From Orientallactaga sibirica (taxonomy: Eukaryota > Chordata > Mammalia > Rodentia > Dipodidae): a stretch of DNA of 64,000 nucleotides. Shown here piece after piece: positions 44,716 to 56,377 of the stretch (position 1 is its first letter; each line of letters begins with the position of its first letter). The notes under the pieces were generated by a model. That model was not told the DNA's origin, did no database searches, and saw only the letters and a program-made list of their open reading frames with translations. The translations under genes were made by a program, and so were the position numbers. The stretch covers positions 12,010,501 through 12,074,500 of the forward strand of contig JAEOAD010000018.1 of assembly GCA_036365145.1 (NCBI GenBank), given 5' to 3'.

Positions 44716-45265
44716 GACATCACACCAAATCACCTGTAACCACTTGTGTTCTCAGACCTCACTTTCCACAGTGAAACTTAAGGCTTCTCTTGCTGAATAA
44801 TGGAATGCAGAGCTGAAAGGAAGGAGTCTTGCACCTCATCTTAGCTTTGAGGCAAGAATATACTGTTGTCTCTCCTAGAATGTTCAGAGTCTTGTTTTCA
44901 CCTGAGAACCTACTAATAAGCTTTCGTTAGAGCTGGCTCTGGCTCCACTTCCAGAGAGACCTCAACTCCAATCTTACTCCACTACTTATAGCTTATCATT
45001 TGTGGGTCTCATTTGTAGAGAGGATATCAAAGGAGGAATTAATAAAGGTTAAAGGGTATGACCTATACATACCTGTCACTTACAGCTGAACCTGTGTCTT
45101 TAGTCTGTTCCCTGAATGCTCACAATTCACTTCCCAATTGGTATCCCTTTTCCTGCTCTAAGGGGGTCTTGAGATTGGCATGTTAACTGAACATTGGTCA
45201 AAGCAGATATATCATGGCCTACTTTTCAGGGGAGAGGAAGTCCATCAACTCATTACGTGTAGAGT
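44716..45265. other. Unique sequence
   Basis: No feature recognised. Confidence 0.45.
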
Positions 45266-45269
45266 ATGC

Positions 45270-45350
45270 TCAGCTGGAGACCTTCCACTGCATTTTCAGG
45301 TCTCAGTTCAAATGTTTGCTTTCAGAGAACTGGTCTGGACTCATGTTGAT
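45270..45350 (+). repeat. L2 LINE fragment
   Basis: GACCTTCCACTGCATTTTCAGGTCTCAGTTCAAATGTTTGC, then TCAGAGAACTGGTCTGGAC. This is the sense L2 3'-region segment. Confidence 0.6.
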
Positions 45351-45374
45351 TCTGTCTAGTCATGCTCACATATT

Positions 45375-45545
45375 AACAACCAAGATTTATCAAACACTTG
45401 CTATATGCCAAGAGATCACCTATACATTTCACATACATTGATTCACTTAATCCTCCTAACACCCCAATTAAATAGATGCTGAAAATCTCTAAGTCACACA
45501 GCTAGCAATACCATAACAACCAGGACCACAGACAGTCTGGCCTAG
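45375..45545 (-). repeat. MIR SINE relic
   Basis: Antisense MIR in good order: AACACTTGCTATATGCCAAG, CATACATTGATTCACTTAATCCTCCTAACACCCC, CTGAAAATCTCTAAGTCACACAGCTAGCAATACC. Confidence 0.78.
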
Positions 45546-47035
45546 AGTCTGTGCAGGTAATTCCTGAAGAGCCCTGCCAAGCAATCATCTTGACTGCCTA
45601 CCAGGACTCAGCACACCTGGTCCAAGCCCATAGCCTCATTCTTCCTAAACAGCTGACCTCCACCAAGCGAGGCCCACACCAGGGACATCACCCAAAATCG
45701 ACTTATCTTTCTGATGTTTCTGCTATCCCTGCCAATCACCACTAGTTTAATATATACAATTACATAGATTATTTAGGGCAGACTATTCCCAAACCCTCAG
45801 GTTACAGATTAGAGTCTGAGGTTTAGTTACCAGCCTCCTGGGCAATGCAGATAAGCAAGTAGGTCTCTTGTTTCTCCATAAGCAAATTACTCTCAGTTTT
45901 GGTTTTCCAGCTAATCAACCTGATCCCTTGGACATTGGCATCCCCCTGAAGTCGTGGCACCCACTCCCATCTTTTAAATTCAATCTTACTGAACCTGAGT
46001 TAAGTTTCAATATGAGGAAAGTTTAAAATACATAATAAAAATGAGGGTAACACTAAATACAAAACCAAGCAGACATAAAGTGAAACACAGAAGCTTAGAC
46101 TCCACAACACAATGCAGCCTGCACCAGGGTTCCTAATTACCTCTCCAAGTGAAACTCCATAAAGCCATACCTTTGATCCAAAAAAGAAAAACAAATAAAT
46201 AAATAAATAAGCAGCTCTGCTGATTAGCAAGGTATTGCAGCTGCTGGAATGCCTCTTCTATATAACTTCTCATCGAATCATCATCCCTGATGTTTGTTTC
46301 TTCTTCCAGCTGAGATGAAGAGAAAACTGGATTGTGCTTCTAGTGTACAATCTTACCTAATTATGCCAGCTGATCACTTAAAAGTAATGTTTGCACACAG
46401 ACCAGGGAGATGCTTACAAGAACCAGCTGGTTGATAAAGGCTGTAAGTGAGGATCTGATTCCTTTTCAAAGAAGTGTTAACTATTTACATCTATTTTCAA
46501 ACACAGCAGCACAACATGAGTTACTGCAAAGCAATAGCACACTCACATTCCACAGTAGCAGGAAAATTGGGAAATAAAAGTGCTACTCAACATGTAGAAA
46601 GACTTGGACTGCCATTTGCCACTCTAGGACATGAACTTGGAGGAGGACATGTTACTGTCCCTTGATTTTAGAAAAGAATGAAAGATTAGTTAAGAGTTAG
46701 TGGAGAGATTGTACTGATTGCATTATACAGCTGGGTGTGTGGCTGTATTGTGATTGTGTTGGTATGTCTGAGTGTACAGCACTAAGTGCTTTCCTATGAA
46801 TCAGAATGGTCCACATCAAACATCACAAACTCTTGCACTTAGGAAATTTGAGTAAGAGTGTTGATGCTCTAAGCCAGGTACATGGGTTACGCTATTCACT
46901 TCCTGGACTATTGGGATGAGAAAATGCACATGAAAATCTACCACATGCTTTGCACAATTCAGAGATGCTAGAAAAAAAAGAATAACAAATATTCAGTAGT
47001 GCTATGTATTAAAATCTATCCCAACATTGTCCTAT
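45546..47035. other. Unique sequence, repeat-poor
   Basis: About 1.5 kb without recognised repeats other than a short (AAAT)n at about 46188-46210. No gene supported. Confidence 0.4.
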
Positions 47036-47039
47036 GTAA

Positions 47040-47165
47040 AATACATACTATGTTACGTATAACCATCATCTACTTTCACACCTGAGAATGTTAAGTTCTT
47101 CTGACCAAGAGGCAAAATGGAATGTGAATTTAAACCTGTGTGATCCCAAGTTGATTTTGAGTCCC
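47040..47165 (-). repeat. MIR SINE fragment
   Basis: Antisense MIR words: CATCATCTACTTTCACACCTGAG, TCTGACCAAGAGGCAAAATGGAATGTGAATTTAAACC. Confidence 0.5.
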
Positions 47166-47319
47166 AAAGTTTGTTTTCTTAACCTTGAATCCCTCTTCTT
47201 GACTCTTTCTACTCTGCTTTGTAAAAGTGCACACATCTTTCACTCATTCAATTTCTGAGGCCTTTGCCCACAATGCACGTGTATTTAAGGACAGTGGGAG
47301 ATTTCCTTAACTTCAGACA

Positions 47320-47615
47320 TGGCGGTTGAGTGCCTACCGTGTCCAGGTATGTGTCTGGGTGCCAGAATATGAAAACTGGACAAGACACCTGACATCCCTG
47401 TCTGTTTAGAGCTGCAAGAGAGAGAGGAAATAAGAAAACCATCCCATGTCATCTAAGTGGTACCTGTGTGCTGTGTGTGGGTACGTGGGAGGACAGGCAA
47501 AACAGAGGAGCTGAAACACTGACTGTACTGCTTATAGGAAGATTAAAGAAGGCTTCTGGGAAGAGGTGGTGGTTGAAAGTTTTTGAAGGGTGTGCAGCTT
47601 AGCTAGTAGTTAATG
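47320..47615 (-). repeat. L2 LINE relic, antisense
   Basis: TTGAGTGCCTACCGTGTCCAGG, GACAAGACACCTGACATCCCTGTC, TAGAGCTGCAAGAGAGAGAGG, GGAAGATTAAAGAAGGCTTCTGGGAAGAGG. The reverse-orientation L2 order is clear. Confidence 0.65.
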
Positions 47616-47705
47616 TAGCCTAGTAGACACTGCAGGACAAAGATAGACACTTATTTCACAGCAAACTCAGACTTGTTAGATACAGAGAATATGAAGCTTC
47701 ATTTT

Positions 47706-47822
47706 CTTGTGGGGGGTGGTTTGAGGTAGAATTTCACTGTAGCTCAGGCTGACCTAGAAATCACTCTGTAGTCCCAGGCTGGCCTCAAATTCATGGTGAT
47801 CCTCCTACCTCTGCCTCCTGGC
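47706..47822 (-). repeat. B1 SINE, antisense, head missing
   Basis: GTTTGAGGTAGAATTTCACTG, ACTCTGTAGTCCCAGGCTGGCC, GGTGATCCTCCTACCTCTGCC, then abrupt loss of the CCCAGCACT/GCCGGGCG head. Confidence 0.8.
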
Positions 47823-48126
47823 TCAATTATTTTTCTGAAATATAAATCCTTTATGTGGCTCATACATTGAAAGGTCCTTAAGCCACTTACTAAATGAAGA
47901 GATAAACCAGAATGAACAAATAATAAGAAACATGATGGGTTGGGGATGCAAGCCCAAGTTTTCCAGATTTATGGCCCACAGCACGAGGCAAAGTCAAGTC
48001 CAGAACTTTGTATTCCCAAGCAACTATGGAAACTTGCACGTCTATTTACCACATACATTCTGTGAGTCATGTGGATCTGTGGGTGATTGCATACTAGGCC
48101 AAACAACCTATAAGAGCTTGGAGATA

Positions 48127-48400
48127 AAGAAGTGTGCATCCAGGCTGGAGAGATGGCTTAGCAGTTAAGGCGCCTGCCTGTGAAGCCTAAGAATGCCCTT
48201 TTGAATCTCCAGGTCCCAGTTTAGCCAGTTGCAAAAGTGATGCAAGCGCTCAATGTCACACATGCACACAAGGGGGCACACTCATCTGGAGTACGTTCAT
48301 GGCAGCTGAGAAGTCCTGAGGCACCCACACTGTCTCTGCCTCTTCCTCTCTCTCTCTCTCTCAAATTAAAAAAAAGGAGAAGAAGAAGAAGTGTGCTTCC
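48127..48400 (+). repeat. Long-form B2-like SINE with 15-bp TSD
   Basis: SINE at 48142-48385: GGCTGGAGAGATGGCTTAGCAG, AAGCCTAAGAATGCCC, CACAAGGGGGCACAC, CAGCTGAGAAGTCC, CT-rich, A-rich tail ending (GAA)n. TSD AAGAAGTGTGCATCC/AAGAAGTGTGCTTCC (48127-48141, 48386-48400; one mismatch). Confidence 0.92.
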
Positions 48401-48689
48401 TCCAAAGGAGACAAAGATGACATTGATTTGGGGTACAATTCTGCTCACATGGTGAGGACCACCGTTCATGCATGTAAGATAACATCACTACAAGTGAGAT
48501 GTGCCACTGTTCCTGGATTGCTGATGATTCATGGGTCTGTTTATTCACTGATACTTTCCCAGTACAGAGAAGATTGAGAGTATTTTAGGCACTTAATTAC
48601 AGGGTGGGATGAAGGAATTGATTGCTACTCTTTTTTTCTGAGCTCAAGGTTACAATGTTCCCTATGGACAAATCAGTCAATGAGAGGGG

Positions 48690-48790
48690 TTTGGGCTGAG
48701 CCTGGTGGTACAGGTTTGTGATCCTAAATTCTTGGAAAGTTGAGGCAGGAGATTGCAAGTTCAAGCAAGACCCTATCTTATTCTGAGTAT
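48690..48790 (+). repeat. B1-like SINE
   Basis: GGCTGAGCCTGGTGGTACAGG, TGTGATCCTAAATTC, TTGAGGCAGGAGATTGC. Diverged and 3' shortened. A B2-head-like trace follows at about 48868-48930 (too weak to call). Confidence 0.55.
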
Positions 48791-48949
48791 AATTGGACAG
48801 GCTGACATTACATCACACATCATCTCAAAATTAAAAAAAACAAAACATGAAAAAGAAAAGATGTAGGGCACTGGGGAGAGGCCATAAATTGGCCTTTCAA
48901 GTAAAGCAGCAAACCCTGAGTTGAGCCCTCCAACTCTGGGCAGTGGACT

Positions 48950-49065
48950 TCACCCTTACTGACTACTTTCCTTACATCTACTTCATAGTGCTGCTTTGGG
49001 AATTAAGTGATATACGTGATATATAAGCAACCTCTTTTCAATGATGTTCAATAAATAGAAATTTC
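48950..49065 (+). repeat. MIR SINE fragment
   Basis: MIR tail: TACATCTACTTCATAGTGCTGCTTTGGGAATTAAGTGATATACG, then AATGATGTTCAATAAATAG. Confidence 0.65.
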
Positions 49066-50527
49066 ATTTTTATTTTCGCTAGGAAGCCTACTTATAATGC
49101 CAGAAATATAGTTACTAATCACTTATGAAATACATCCCATGTATGCACATGTATGAAATCACATGCATTGCATATCTATTATCTTCATACACAATGCTCG
49201 TATATAGGCACATCATGAATATCAGTAATATTGGCTTATTCCTGATGTTACATAAGTCTACCTAATCTATGAATTAAATATTATATATAAAATAAAAATG
49301 TGTTGATAAAAGATAGAGATAAATATAACATTAAAACTAAAACAATATAGCAATATTCAAAGCAGCATTGGACAGACTGATTCTAAATCACACATTTATC
49401 CCCAAATTAAACACATCAGAACACATCTAATCACCATAGTTGCTTATCTACAACTTCCAAGTGGTCTTTATTTCAGAGTTAGAAAAAGCAAAAGGACAAA
49501 GATAAAATTCAGCTTCAAAGATTGTGGTCATGGAAAACAATGAAGTCAATATTACACTTCCTAAGTGCTGATCTGCTTTTCCCATTTCCACCAATTCGTG
49601 AATACTGAAACTACCCCCACAATGTTAATATTCACCAGTAAATGGAGGAATTAGGTTGCTATGCAAAAGATATTGCCTCTCTAGTGCATGGAATTTCCCT
49701 CTGCTTCACTCAAGCAAGGCTTCTCCTTCCCAAGTATTTCATGAGACACATTTCATCCACATAGCCTTATAACACCTGCTGAGCCTTGGCTGTCTCTTGG
49801 ATTCATTGTGAAAAGGGTAACCTTGCTTCCTAAGCCCATTTATGATTTATTAGCTTATTCATTTGTCTGTGAATGCTTGATAAAATCTGCTCTTGTCAAC
49901 AAGTTTAAACAATTTGGAAGAAGCAGGAGAGAAAGAAGAAAGGAAGGAGGGAGGGAAGCCTGGAGGAAAGAAGAAAGGGATACAGGGCAAGTGTAAAGGT
50001 GTGCTTAAATGCAAGTGGATAGTCTAGTGAGGCATCAAGACTGACATTTGAACTGTAACAACACGATGGGTCATTCGAGATTGATTAAATACTGCACCAG
50101 GCTTCATTGGTGTAGAGGTTCAGTCATAACCATGACACAGAGACAGGAATGTAGAGGAAGATTCCTCTGTGAGATCCTGGATGCTGAAGAAAGCACAAAC
50201 CAGCTACACACACACACACACACACACACAGGTTTTTGAGGTTACTCATTTGATATTCAGCCTTATAGCCCACTATATTTAAAGGAGCACTCAAAAAATA
50301 AAAATACCTTCTCACTACTGCCAGCCAGAAACAAGATTCTGATCAGTAGCTGTGTTCCACAGCTCTCTCCCAGCAGGCCCTACCCATCCCTTGGGAGAGG
50401 AAGCTGCTCCAGCAGAGACAGTTGGTGGACAGTGTCTGAATAGAAATCAATTCAGAGGCACTAGCTGCAGGTTAAGATATTCAATGGGAATTTGGAGCTG
50501 TGAAAGATAAAGGAAATAAATGTTGAG
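49066..50527. other. AT-rich unique sequence with (CA)n
   Basis: Contains a purine-rich GAAGGAGGG run near 49930-49975 and a (CA)n of about 24 bp at 50205-50230. No gene or interspersed repeat recognised. Confidence 0.45.
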
Positions 50528-50678
50528 ATGTAATCGAGCACTGGTGAAACCATGTTCAGAGATTGTGCCTCTAATGCAGGCCCACAACCAGACATCCAGA
50601 GGGGGAGCTTACAGATGATGGGTGGCAGAAGAGGCACTTCCTACCCAGAGTATACAGAAAGACATACTGACTAAATGT
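50528..50678 (+). repeat. Inverted repeat arm 1
   Basis: 151 bp matching the reverse complement of 51583-51736 with about 6 substitutions and one 3-bp gap (about 96% identity). Sequence identity stops sharply at both ends. The unit resembles no SINE, LINE or LTR that I recognise. Confidence 0.93.
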
Positions 50679-51582
50679 TAAGATCTAAGACGATGCATTC
50701 TTGTTTTGCTAGGAAACATTCAGAAGTTTTCTGCCATACTTGGAAGAAGAAGGCAAGCAAACACATAGAAGAACAAAGCCTTCCACAAGAAAAAGAAGAA
50801 TAACTGCTCAAACACATCTACAGTTCTCACATGCTTGGCTTTTGATTTAATTCCTACAGTCTGTAAGCAGTGTGGAAATGGACTTATTTGTGAAAACAGA
50901 AAAAAATATATGCATTCATATATGCATAAATATCCATAAAATCTGGGATGTGAATAGATCATGAAACTTGTCAGTTGAATACTCACATTTTGTCTGAACT
51001 CTGTCTCGTGTTCTTATCTCAAAATCCTGAACATGTGTGTATGCTTTGACAGTGGAGCAGTGAGAGGAGAGTTATCAGCATTTGGGTTCCTTGCCAAATG
51101 ACATGCCCTGGTTGGGACAGACCTTGAGACCTTCAGTGATTTTCCAAGCTATTGTCTCCTGACTGACACCAACTCCTGCCATCCTGGGACAGGCACAGAT
51201 GTTCTCTCCTCTGTGAGTTGTTGACACTTTTGTACTTCCTGTCTCTTCCTGGAATCTTTCTCTTGTTCTATCAGCTATTTCCCTAAGTTATCTCCTTTCC
51301 TTCTCATTCCAAACTTCCATTTCCTCCACTTTCCTAGGATGTGTCTGTCAGCTTTCTCTATCTCAAATCTTCACATTCCAGGAGCTCTACCTCAGTTCTT
51401 ACACTGTTTATACCATGTGTAGCTAGTGTGATGTGTTTAGCCACCATCTTAGGGTAAAATAATAACTAAACTTCCAATCTAGCATTCAAGGTCCCTCTGT
51501 CTGATGCCTAGAAATATTTGTGTATCTAAGCTTCTTTTGCTGAGGCCACACTGGTGAACTCACCTCTTCTCTGTACTAAGAC
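50679..51582. other. 904-bp spacer of the inverted repeat
   Basis: Single-copy by eye. The part at about 51170-51480 (CATCCTGGGACAGGCACAG, TTCCTGTCTCTTCCTGGAATC, CTCAGTTCTTACACTG) may be a weak sense L2 remnant. No gene. Confidence 0.5.
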
Positions 51583-51736
51583 ACATTTAGTCAGTATGTC
51601 TTTCTGCATACTCTGGGTAGGAAGTGCCTCTCTTGCCATCACCAATCATCTGTAAGCTCCCCCTCGGGATGTCTGGTTGTGGGCCTGCATTAGAGGCACA
51701 ATCTCTGAACATGGTTTCATCAGTGCTCGATTACAT
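51583..51736 (-). repeat. Inverted repeat arm 2
   Basis: Reverse-complement partner of 50528-50678. Differences include a 3-bp insertion near 51635 and a CpG-type change (CTCGGG here, CCAGAG in the partner's orientation). Confidence 0.93.
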
Positions 51737-52017
51737 GAGAAGCGACACTCCTTGTTCTTTTATTGTCTGTCTCCCAGAGTTTGAATAGTGTGGTGCAAAT
51801 GATAGCTAATGAGAGGTTTTATGATGACAGTAGGAAAGACGAGTCTAGAAACTTCCACATTGTAATATGGTGAGACCACTTGTACTCCTAAAAATTCCCA
51901 TCATAAATGGCAGGGAAGTCACAGAAAAGGTTCAGTATAAAGGACCAAGGGGAATGGAGGAGGTGAAACACATACAGTACTTCACTGAATGTCTTGAGGA
52001 TAGAAATTAAAGAGAGA

Positions 52018-52180
52018 GGCTGGAGAGATTGCTCAGTGGCTAAAGGCACCTCCTTGCAAAGCCTGCCAGCCTGGGTTTAATATGTCAGCACCCATATAAA
52101 GCCAGATAAAAACTTGCATTAACAAGAGACCTTGGTGTGCCGCACACATGCAAATAAGTACATTAAAATCAAAATTAACA
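52018..52180 (+). repeat. B2-like SINE, diverged
   Basis: GGCTGGAGAGATTGCTCAGTGGC, GCCTGGGTTTAATATGTCAGCACCC, CATATAAAGCCAG, then a shortened 3' part. A possible AGAAATTA TSD lies at about 52002 and 52173. Confidence 0.8.
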
Positions 52181-52199
52181 AAAGAAATTACATGGAGAT

Positions 52200-52520
52200 G
52201 GGGCTGGAGAGATTGCTCATTGGATAAAGTGGTTACCACTAAAACCAGAGGACTCAGGCTCAATCCCTAGACCCCAAGTACAGTGTCAGAGTGGGCTTCT
52301 TTAATCCCAGCACACTGACAGCAAGATGGGAAGTGGAGATAGGAAAGTTTCTCAGAAGCTGTAGATGAGCATTCCAAAGAGCAGCAGCTGGGAGAAAATC
52401 AGAGACCCTGACTTAAGTGAAGTGGAAAGGTGAAGACCAACCTTCACTTGTGCACCATGGTATGTACTCACCCACCTTCACACACACGAGCATGCCTGCA
52501 CTGGACACACAAAATATACA
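52200..52520 (+). repeat. RSINE1/B4-type composite SINE
   Basis: GGGGCTGGAGAGATTGCTCATTGG, ACTCAGGCTCAATCCC, TTTAATCCCAGCACACTG, CAGAGACCCTGAC, GGTGAAGACCAACCTTCACTTG, then a CA-rich end. The sense-orientation composite in full order. Confidence 0.75.
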
Positions 52521-53285
52521 ATGAAAAAACGTTTCAAACCGAAACTAGAAAAATCAAAATATTGTTATTTAATGTGGAGATAACTGGAACACTTCCGCCT
52601 ACAAAATGAATAAGAGGAAGTGAGCTAGTTTAACCTGCAGGAACCCACACAGGCTCAGAACTTGGGAAAGTGACTGATGAAGGTGGGTGAGGCCTGGAGT
52701 TGGAAACCAGAGCCTCAATTTTAGAATCCTTTCATGCCAGGATCCCTACCCACCCTCCTCCTTCCAACCTACAACTGCCACCTAGCCACAGAATGTCTCA
52801 TACACTTAAGCAAAGAGTTAGAAAGTTCTTCTGAGAACAAGCCCAAAGGATACAGTGTTTGTGTGTCAAGGAGATGGAGCTTTAGAAAGTGGTATGGGGT
52901 CACTCCAATGAAAGAAATGCTACCTGAATCCTCAACCATGGATGGTGGGACCCACTAGGTGAAAACCATCTATTCCACTTGAGAGCTTTGAAATAGCCAG
53001 CCAGCATGTGCTTATATTACACAACAGTCACTTCAGGTAAGGACAACCGAGATTCCCAGATTTAAGCAAAGTTCCCAAAATGGAACAGGAGATGAGCACT
53101 AAGGAGGAGGCATAAACAAACGAATGAAAGAGACAATGCAAGAAGTAGAAGAAAATTCATTAAAAAAAACAATATACCATTTGATTTTTTAAAGCATATG
53201 TCTATTTGTGCTTTGGAGAAATATGTAATATTAAAAGTACTTCAATCCTTGGGAGTATAATCAGTTTGGATTTGGAATATGATTC
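52521..53285. other. Unique sequence
   Basis: No feature recognised; the 74-codon frame at 52734-52958 (+) has no family resemblance. Confidence 0.45.
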
Positions 53286-53289
53286 TTGT

Positions 53290-53450
53290 GGTTAAAACCC
53301 ATGTGTGATACTGAAAAGTAATTAAATCACTCTGACCTCAGTTTTTCAGCTGTGAAATTGCCATGGTAATAGTCTAATTCATGGAGTTGTTTTGAGAATT
53401 AAAAAGAGATGATGTAACATAGAGTATATATTCTGCACTAAATAAATGAC
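53290..53450 (+). repeat. MIR SINE relic
   Basis: CTCTGACCTCAGTTTTTCAGCTGTGAAATTGCC, ATGGAGTTGTTTTGAGAATTAAAAAGAGATGATG and the terminal CTGCACTAAATAAATGAC. Clear MIR order. Confidence 0.75.
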
Positions 53451-53895
53451 TTCAGACGGGTTTTAGTATGAATAACTGTCAATATTTGGGAAAACTTGAT
53501 AAAAGCTATTTATCTTTCCTCTACAAAAAAAAATATATATGTTTGTATGTATGTATGTGAGAGAGAGAAAATTTTATATCTAATTTCAAAGGAAACCTAG
53601 GCTCTCTGAAGGTCAAACATACACTCTCCAGGGATTAAACAACTGATCCACGTGAAGAAGTCCATAAGGGCAAACATGTTCCTTTTCATTTCTTTAAAAT
53701 CAACTGGAATGCTCAAGGGAAAAATGCAAGTCATTGAGTAGGGGAAGAGCTGTATCTAACACTGTGTGTGCCAAATGGAGAACAGCAGTGTCACCTGATC
53801 CAGAAAGGTCCTGCATTAGCAAGCCCTACATAAAATCCAGAAGTTGTTGCAGAGGTGGAGAAATGAGGATTTTCCAGAAGTTCACTAATAGAGCA
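53451..53895. other. Unique sequence
   Basis: A short AT/GTAT simple repeat near 53525-53560; otherwise unrecognised. Confidence 0.45.
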
Positions 53896-53899
53896 ATGA

Positions 53900-54060
53900 A
53901 CAACCTACCTCAAAATGAAGTGGAAGATGAGGACAAGAACCAACCCCAAAATTGCCTTCTGACCTTCACACATATACTGTGACAATGCTCCACCACACTC
54001 TCACACAGGAACATGCACACATATACAAATACACTGAAAATAAATAAACATAAGAAAGGA
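53900..54060 (+). repeat. RSINE1/B4-type 3' part
   Basis: TACCTCAAAATGAAGTGG, GAGGACAAGAACCAACCCC, TTCTGACCTTCACACATATAC, then CACACTC-rich and A-rich tail. This is the sense 3' half of the composite SINE. Confidence 0.6.
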
Positions 54061-54139
54061 CTGGCTGCTTCCATGGTATCTATTACTGAGCAATAGGCAT
54101 CCATTAAATCATTTAGTTAATGTAATTAAATAAAAGATA

Positions 54140-54240
54140 CTAAACATGTAGTCAAGCTGATCTAGATTTGGATCCTGGCTTCATTAGCTCCAAGCTCATA
54201 GCCTTAAGCAGCTTAGTTCACTTCTTTCTCTGGGTTGTCT
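54140..54240 (+). repeat. MIR SINE fragment
   Basis: CTAGATTTGGATCCTGGCTTCATTAGC, CTTAAGCAGCTTAGTTCACTTC, TTTCTCTGGG. This is the MIR 5' and core region. Confidence 0.55.
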
Positions 54241-54344
54241 CTTTTTTCTCAATTTCTGAATATACATGGCACCAAAGAAAGACTATTTTTCTGTCTTTCA
54301 TAGTGTAGGGTAGCATTATGTAGGCTAGAAGGGCTAGAGAATTG

Positions 54345-54640
54345 TGAGGAAAGCAATAAATAGATCACATTAGAGTAGAGGCAGGTAGGTCACATAGATC
54401 TCATGGGACATAGCAACATTTTAGGTTTTCTTTTGAGTAATAGAAGCCATTGTAGGGTTTTGAGGAGAGGAGAGATATAATCAGGCCAGCTTTCTCTGGT
54501 AATGGAGTGGGAAAGACTAGAAGCAGGAAGTCCCATGGGTGGTAGTTATAATAATTCTGGGACAGGAAAATAAGGCTTGGACAAGTGCATTGATGAGATG
54601 GTGATGGTAGAAAGAGTCAGATTAAGGATATCCAAGTGCA
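54345..54640 (-). repeat. L2 LINE relic, antisense
   Basis: GAGTAATAGAAGCCATTGTAGGGTTTTGAGGAGAGGAGAGATATAATCAGG, GGAAAGACTAGAAGCAGGAAG, TGATGAGATGGTGATGG. A well-known antisense L2 word order. Confidence 0.75.
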
Positions 54641-54926
54641 GGCCTAAACGGTATAAGATGAAGGAAATCCTGAGAAACCCAAGTAGCTGAGGACTTCATG
54701 AGAACACATGACCCATGCTCTGGACAATGTGACAGAGCCGTGGTGCTCTTCTGCTCTATACCAAAGTTTGCACTATTTTGGAGTTTAGCTAAGCAAACTC
54801 CAGAAAAAAATAGTCTAAGACTATTAGACTAATAGACAACTAAGTATGAACATATGACCAAGTTCTAGCCAATGGGATCTTGGAAAATATTGTGTGTGTA
54901 CACCTCACTGTTCCACTACCAGTATA

Positions 54927-55328
54927 AGCACTGTGGTAGTTTGAATATATGTCCCCCAATATATTCAGTGTTTTACTAGGTATAGTTTGCATCTGTAATC
55001 ACCTTGCTAGAGGCAATGTCACTGGGGGCTGGTCTTAAGGTGTTAATGGTGTGGGTTTGAGATTCCATTGTAAAGATATGCAAATGTGCCTAGCAGGAGT
55101 TCCTGAAGTGTGCTGTGTGACCTTTTGGCTGTAGTTTTGCTCTGTGTGCTGTGGTGGCTGGCTGTTTTTTTTCTCTCTCTGCTTGGCCCTGTGGAGAGCA
55201 GGCGCTTCTCTTGCCATTATGGAACTTCCCCTGGATCTGTAAGCTTCAATAAATAATATCCCTCCTCCATAACTGTGCCTGGTCTGGAAGTTCATCTCAG
55301 CAAACCTGAAGCTGTCTGCTACAAGCAC
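54927..55328 (+). mobile_element. MaLR-type solo LTR with 5-bp TSD
   Basis: A 392-bp LTR at 54932-55323 begins TGTGGTAGTTTGAAT and ends CTGCTACA. It has a polyadenylation signal AATAAA at 55248-55253 about 70 bp from its end. It is flanked by AGCAC on both sides (54927-54931, 55324-55328), the TSD size of ERVL/MaLR insertions. The TGTGGTAGTTTGAAT start is typical of rodent ORR1/MT-like MaLR LTRs. No internal or coding sequence is next to it, so it is a solo LTR. Confidence 0.82.
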
Positions 55329-55595
55329 CATTGTTGACATCCCACTGGAATATGTGCTAATATGGGTTTGATCAGAACTGGAACAGCAATCTTTGGAGCT
55401 ACAGCAGAACCTACACATTGAGACTGGTATCAATCAAGAAAGAACCTTCTGTCTTCCCTGAGGCTGGTGTACTCATATAAGCCTGATTGTAGGCATTGGT
55501 AACAAATTTCATAATGTGGTGCAATTTGTTCAAAAAATACCATTAGAATTTATATTCTGTTATTTTTGAGCCTAATCTTCTCAAACAATAATAAA
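55329..55595. other. Unique sequence
   Basis: No feature recognised. Confidence 0.45.
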
Positions 55596-55599
55596 AATA

Positions 55600-55790
55600 G
55601 TAAGAACTTAGATTTTTATTAAATGTTTGGTATGTTCTGGGTTCTGTGGAAAGAAAGCTCTTTACACGTTCCATGTTCTTTAGTTGTGTGACCCCAATGA
55701 TTGCACAGATAACAAAACTAGTGCAGTGAAAGATCAAGTGTCTTGGCCATGATCATTTGACTGGCTTATAATTGGCTGAATTTGGGCTAA
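55600..55790 (-). repeat. MIR SINE relic
   Basis: Antisense MIR: ATTAAATGTTTGGTATGTTCTGGGTTCTG, GCTCTTTACACGTTCC, GATAACAAAACTAGTGCAGTG, CAAGTGTCTTGGCCATGATCATTTGACTGGC. Confidence 0.65.
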
Positions 55791-56377
55791 CAGGGCATAC
55801 TAATGAGACACGAGGGAGAACAGTGAGGAAGCTATAAGGAAACTATGTTGTTCTTATCTGGTGGCATTCCATGTTTACCTCTTGAGTTGACATTAAAACA
55901 GAAAGGAATTTTTGTTAGATTCCTTAAACTGGAGCTTTTATGGTTGAACTTCTTTTGAGAACATATTTATGAATTTTGTATATGCTAGGCACATCGACAC
56001 TAACTGCACTTGTGCAGTGTAACTTCCAATTTTATAACGAAATAAAATTATACAGCCTAAGTCTTGAAAGTGATTAGAATAGAGATCAGGGATTTGAATT
56101 TCTGAGCTGCATTTTAACAATCTACCAGCAATGCTCTGGGAAAGGCTACTTCCCAGACTATGATCATCAAAGTCCAGGGATCTCTGTAAGTACCACTACT
56201 ATTGCTGATAAATGATAAAATGATTGACATAGGGATAAACTGTGAGTAAGAAACACCTTATTCCTTTCTAGGAAGCAAGATTGTAAGACCATGGGAACAG
56301 TGTGGAAACACTGAAGGAATCACACAACCTTACTTAATACCTCACTGACTACTGTGATGGGTATTCTGACTGGATTA
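55791..56377. other. Unique sequence
   Basis: No feature recognised. Confidence 0.45.
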
